Origin: Paeniroseomonas aquatica | GTDB taxonomy: Bacteria; Pseudomonadota; Alphaproteobacteria; Acetobacterales; Acetobacteraceae | DNA length: 50,900 nucleotides | Assembly (NCBI RefSeq): GCF_030409335.1 | Contig: NZ_JAUFPN010000036.1 | Span: 1 to 50,900, forward strand | Reading direction: 5' to 3' | Shown: positions 48,399 through 50,900 of the stretch, piece after piece | How the letters are laid out: the number at the start of each line of letters is the position of its first letter | Numbering within the stretch: position 1 is the first letter of the stretch | Position numbers and translations under genes: made by a program | Notes under the pieces: generated by a model | Database searches by the model: none | What the model was told of the DNA's origin: nothing | Seen by the model: the letters and a program-made list of their open reading frames with translations, nothing else

Positions 48399-48788
48399 GT
48401 GACCGTAAAACTTCCCCAACGCTCCGCCCTCGTGGCCGCTATCGCTGTCCTGCTCTCTTTGGCTGCGGCCGGTCCCGCCCTGGCGCACTCCGACGTTCAG
48501 CACGCCCAACCCGCTGATGGCGCAGTGCTCCGAAACTCTCCACCCGCTATCTCCCTGATGTTTGCGGTACCGGTCCGGGTGGTAACCCTGCGGCTGCTTG
48601 ACGAGAGCGGCCGTGAGCGGCGCATAACTCGTGAGGGAGAGCGTGGCGCCGCAGTCGAAAAAGTGCACGCGACCGTGCAGGAAACGCTGCCGCCAGGCGC
48701 CTACCGGGTCGAGTGGCGCGGCGCCTCGCCGGACGGCCACGTCGGCGGCGGGACACTGGCCTTCCGGGTCGAGCGCGCCGCCCGGTGA
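48399..48788 (+). CDS. copC: Periplasmic copper-binding protein CopC
   Basis: A 129-residue protein, GTG start (VTVKLPQRS) after CGAGG. Signal peptide ALVAAIAVLLSLAAAGPALA, mature N-terminus AHSDVQHAQPADGAVL with the conserved copper-binding His at position 1-2 of the mature form, and SPDGHVGGGTLAFRV with the second His site. The Met-rich Cu(I) site of classical CopC is absent, so a Cu(II)-only type. Stop overlaps copD (GTGA). Confidence 0.9.
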   Translation: MTVKLPQRSALVAAIAVLLSLAAAGPALAHSDVQHAQPADGAVLRNSPPAISLMFAVPVRVVTLRLLDESGRERRITREGERGAAVEKVHATVQETLPPGAYRVEWRGASPDGHVGGGTLAFRVERAAR

Positions 48789-49684
48789 TCCTGACCCTGT
48801 TCCAAGGCGGGGAGTTGGGTTGGGACGCCGTCGCCGTGGTTCTACGCGCTGCCTACTATGCCGGCAGCCTCGGTGGCGCGGGCCTCGCCTTCTTCGCACT
48901 GATCTTCGGGTCGCGGTTGGAAAGGGAAGATGCCCGGCGACTTCGGCACTGGGTTATGGGAGCCGTCCTGCTGGCCATCGTGGCAGGCTTTGGCATCCTG
49001 ACTGCCCAGGTTGGCGTGCTGATGGGAGGCGAGAGCCTCACCGACCCAGAGGGCTGGAGTATCATTCTTCTCTCCCCAACGGGGGCGTCCTACGGCGTCG
49101 GTGGGGTCGGCCTGATGCTGGTGGCGACGCTAGCCCTTGGCAGGCGCTGGGCAGCCTTGGCCACAGCCGGGGGCGTCATCGCCTGCGCGAGCTTTGCTCT
49201 GCTCGGACATACCACCTCGGTCGTCCCGCGGCCGCTGTTAGCGGGCCTGCTGCTGGTCCACCTCATGGTGGCAGCCTACTGGATCGGCAGCTTGCCGCCA
49301 CTCGCCTGGGTATCCCGGCGCGATGGTCCACAAGCGGCACGGCTGATCGAAGACTGGGCCCGCATCGCGTCCATCGCCGTCCCAGTGTTAGCAGCAGCAG
49401 GCTTGCTCCTGGCATGGTGGATTGTTGGAAACTTCGAGCAGTTACTCGGCTCCTGGTACGGATGGATTCTTATCAGCAAGGTGACCCTTGTTGCGGGCTT
49501 GCTCGGCATTGCCGCCTGGCATCGCTTTCAACTGACACCTGCACTGGCGGCCCACATCCCTGGTGCTGGGGCCAAGCTGGCCCGTTCCATAGCATTAGAG
49601 TCAATCGTCGCGCTGCTTGTGCTCTACGCGGTCGCTGAAATGGTTGCGACTTCGCCCCCAGGTCTTGCTCATCGAACGCACTGA
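48785..49684 (+). CDS. copD: Copper resistance membrane protein CopD
   Basis: About 299 residues from a GTG overlapping the copC stop. Roughly eight TM helices, with LLVHLMVAAYWIGSLPPLAW, SKVTLVAGLLGIAAWHRFQL and His residues HTTSVV, LVHL typical of CopD. It works with CopC in copper uptake or transfer across the inner membrane. Final gene of the cop block. Confidence 0.9.
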   Translation: MILTLFQGGELGWDAVAVVLRAAYYAGSLGGAGLAFFALIFGSRLEREDARRLRHWVMGAVLLAIVAGFGILTAQVGVLMGGESLTDPEGWSIILLSPTGASYGVGGVGLMLVATLALGRRWAALATAGGVIACASFALLGHTTSVVPRPLLAGLLLVHLMVAAYWIGSLPPLAWVSRRDGPQAARLIEDWARIASIAVPVLAAAGLLLAWWIVGNFEQLLGSWYGWILISKVTLVAGLLGIAAWHRFQLTPALAAHIPGAGAKLARSIALESIVALLVLYAVAEMVATSPPGLAHRTH

Positions 49685-49713
49685 CGACACGCAATATAAA
49701 ACCTAATGTCAAC

Positions 49714-49959
49714 CTAGCCGCCTTTATTCTGATTTGGCCGTTGCTCTGCCGGCAAGCACCATGAGTGCACTAGAAAATCGGGGCACAGTGTTGCGATGCG
49801 CCTGGCCTCAATCGCTGCTTCGCTAGGCTCCATGCGCACTGCCTCCCATGGGTTTGAGGTCCAAGCGATTTCGCAATAGCTGCCGTTATCTCTGTAGCCC
49901 AGAAAAAAGCGATTTGGTGCGGATCCCGCCTCGTGAGCGATGATGATGTGGTCGAGCAT
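49714..49959 (-). CDS. Small hypothetical protein
   Basis: An 81-residue frame MLDHIIIAHEAGSAPNRFFL, GYRDNGSYCEIAWTSNPWEA, then ... EARRIATLCPDFLVHSWCLP. Soluble, two or three Cys, no signal peptide. Not recognised. Composition looks protein-like but no clear Shine-Dalgarno was seen. Confidence 0.4.
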   Translation of the reverse strand: MLDHIIIAHEAGSAPNRFFLGYRDNGSYCEIAWTSNPWEAVRMEPSEAAIEARRIATLCPDFLVHSWCLPAEQRPNQNKGG

Positions 49960-50045
49960 GGGAAGCGCTCCACTGACGAGGGCAGGAAGTTGGTCACTTA
50001 AAACAAGCTCAAGTCGTAGGAGGAAGCACGCCGGAGTAAGTCTGC

Positions 50046-50225
50046 TCAGCGGTACCGCTGCTCGGGTGCCACCAACGGTGTGCCTGTAGTTGCACCTGTT
50101 GGCCGGCTTAAGCCCTCACCAGAGGCATGCGCGGGCTGCAATGCACGTTGCATACCGCCCGACGCAGTAGCGCAAGCTGCCAGCAGGGAGACCAACGCAA
50201 GGGAAAGTCCAGTTCTCTTTAACAT
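50046..50225 (-). CDS. Small lipoprotein
   Basis: A 59-residue frame MLKRTGLSLALVSLLAAC with lipobox LLAAC, then TASGGMQRALQPAHASGEGL and SRPTGATTGTPLVAPEQRYR. GGGGGA lies before the ATG. A short dyad ATCCGC/GCGGAT lies upstream (50237-50256). Function unknown; another possible client of the extra LspA. Confidence 0.6.
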   Translation of the reverse strand: MLKRTGLSLALVSLLAACATASGGMQRALQPAHASGEGLSRPTGATTGTPLVAPEQRYR

Positions 50226-50349
50226 GATCCCCCATTATCCGCGTGGTACAGCGGATCAACTGCCGAGGCTGAAAGAATGCTATCGGCATCGTAGGCGCCC
50301 TGCTTGGATGGACACGCGCCTGCCGCTGCCGCTAGCCGTTGAAGCCTAG

Positions 50350-50691
50350 CTATTTGCGGGGCGCTGAGCCACTCTCATGCCCGTGCCGAACTTCCGGTCC
50401 GCTGCCAGAGTTCCCGGTAATCGTACCACCAGACGGGCTACCAACGTTACCGCTGCCCATACGGCTGTGATCCATTTCAGCATTACTGCTGCCACCTTGC
50501 GGATTGAGCGTCGGTGCAGGTCCCCGCGGAAGTTGTCCGGGCGCCGGGGCGCCTCCCATTCGGCTGTGGTCCATCTCAGGACCAGCGCTTCCACCCTGCG
50601 GAATTAAAGTTGGCTGAGCAACGCCGGCATTCATACTGGCAAAGACTGCGATGGTGGCAGCTACCGCAAGCCCGGTAAGTTTTAGACGCAT
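50350..50691 (-). CDS. Secreted MDHSRMG repeat protein
   Basis: A 113-residue protein from MRLKLTGLAVAATIAVFASM with GGAGA upstream and a signal peptide ending GVAQ. Units PTLIPQGGSAG then PEMDHSRMGG, and PTLNPQGGSSN then AEMDHSRMGSGN, end with GGTITGNSGSGPEVRHGHES. Strong paralogue of 44591-44938. Role unknown. Confidence 0.75.
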   Translation of the reverse strand: MRLKLTGLAVAATIAVFASMNAGVAQPTLIPQGGSAGPEMDHSRMGGAPAPGQLPRGPAPTLNPQGGSSNAEMDHSRMGSGNVGSPSGGTITGNSGSGPEVRHGHESGSAPRK

Positions 50692-50900
50692 TTGTGAATC
50701 TCCGTTGAAGCGGCGCATTTCATGTCATTGCGGCGCTCCGATACAGATGCCTCCATGACCACCTTGCGACAACAGCGTGCAGCACTTCAGCAATGCTTTG
50801 TAAGTCTGGGTGGTGGCTTAGGCTTGCATCAGGTATTTCGAGCCGCTCTTGATAGCGCGAAGTAAGCGTTGTGGCGTTGGCACATTGCGGCGCGGGCTGA

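Noticed and set aside
1-50900. CRISPR arrays, tRNA and rRNA genes, replication origin
   Set aside because: Looked for direct-repeat arrays, cloverleaf and iteron patterns by eye and found none.

Overview
The window reads as a heavy-metal resistance island of a high-GC alphaproteobacterium. Acetobacteraceae (Acidiphilium/Roseomonas-like) is my guess from GC-rich codon use and gene style; no rRNA, tRNA or housekeeping gene is present to fix it. Broken transposases, an iron-permease fragment and two AT-rich patches suggest a plasmid or genomic island assembled from several pieces.

Layout. 34-2781: leftward operon of a MerR regulator with the three mercury-sensing cysteines, a CcdA-like membrane protein and an ABC-2 exporter (permease plus ATPase), but no merA, merT or merP. 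2904-12400: copper/silver block with a CueR/HmrR regulator, cusCBA and small secreted proteins. 12492-14360: small unknown genes, then IS5- and IS630-type remnants and a broken FTR1 iron permease. 14620-20336: Zn/Cd/Pb block with a CadR/PbrR-like regulator and its operator, a P1B-2 ATPase, a CmtR-like ArsR repressor, an HMA-CDF fusion exporter, lspA and ccdA. 20397-23046: a 41-residue ORF, a persulfide-dioxygenase-like hydrolase, a Csp3-like copper store and two convergent genes for secreted His-repeat proteins. 23159-33303: czcD, a two-component system and czcCBA. 33304-37553: AT-rich patches, a type I secretion adaptor, a His-rich lipoprotein and a leaderless PhoA-family phosphatase. 37858-39817: DUF411 protein, Met-rich lipoprotein, and an ECF sigma factor with a Cys-rich tail. 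40277-44545: a Met-rich CpxP/Spy-like protein followed by a predicted transmembrane electron chain (membrane-anchored NAD(P)H/FAD/2Fe-2S reductase, di-heme b-type membrane protein, heptaheme c cytochrome). 44591-49684: second two-component system with copZ, a second CueR-type regulator, copC and copD. 49714-50691: small secreted proteins.

How it fits together. Cytosolic metal would be sensed by four MerR-family proteins, one ArsR-family protein and perhaps the Cys-rich sigma factor; periplasmic metal by two histidine kinases. Output is efflux across the inner membrane (P1B ATPase, CDFs, ABC), efflux across the envelope (CusCBA, CzcCBA), sequestration (Csp3, CopC, many Met/His-rich secreted proteins) and, by inference, reduction of an extracytoplasmic acceptor by the cytochrome chain. 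Several genes lie behind CueR-like operators (TTGACC, CTTCC-N7-GGAAG, about 19 bp to the -10), so much of the island may form one copper regulon.

The least ordinary parts are the 40277-44545 redox chain, the mercury-sensor/CcdA/ABC operon, and the families of short secreted proteins with repeated MDHSRMG or HFDSTQGG-type units.
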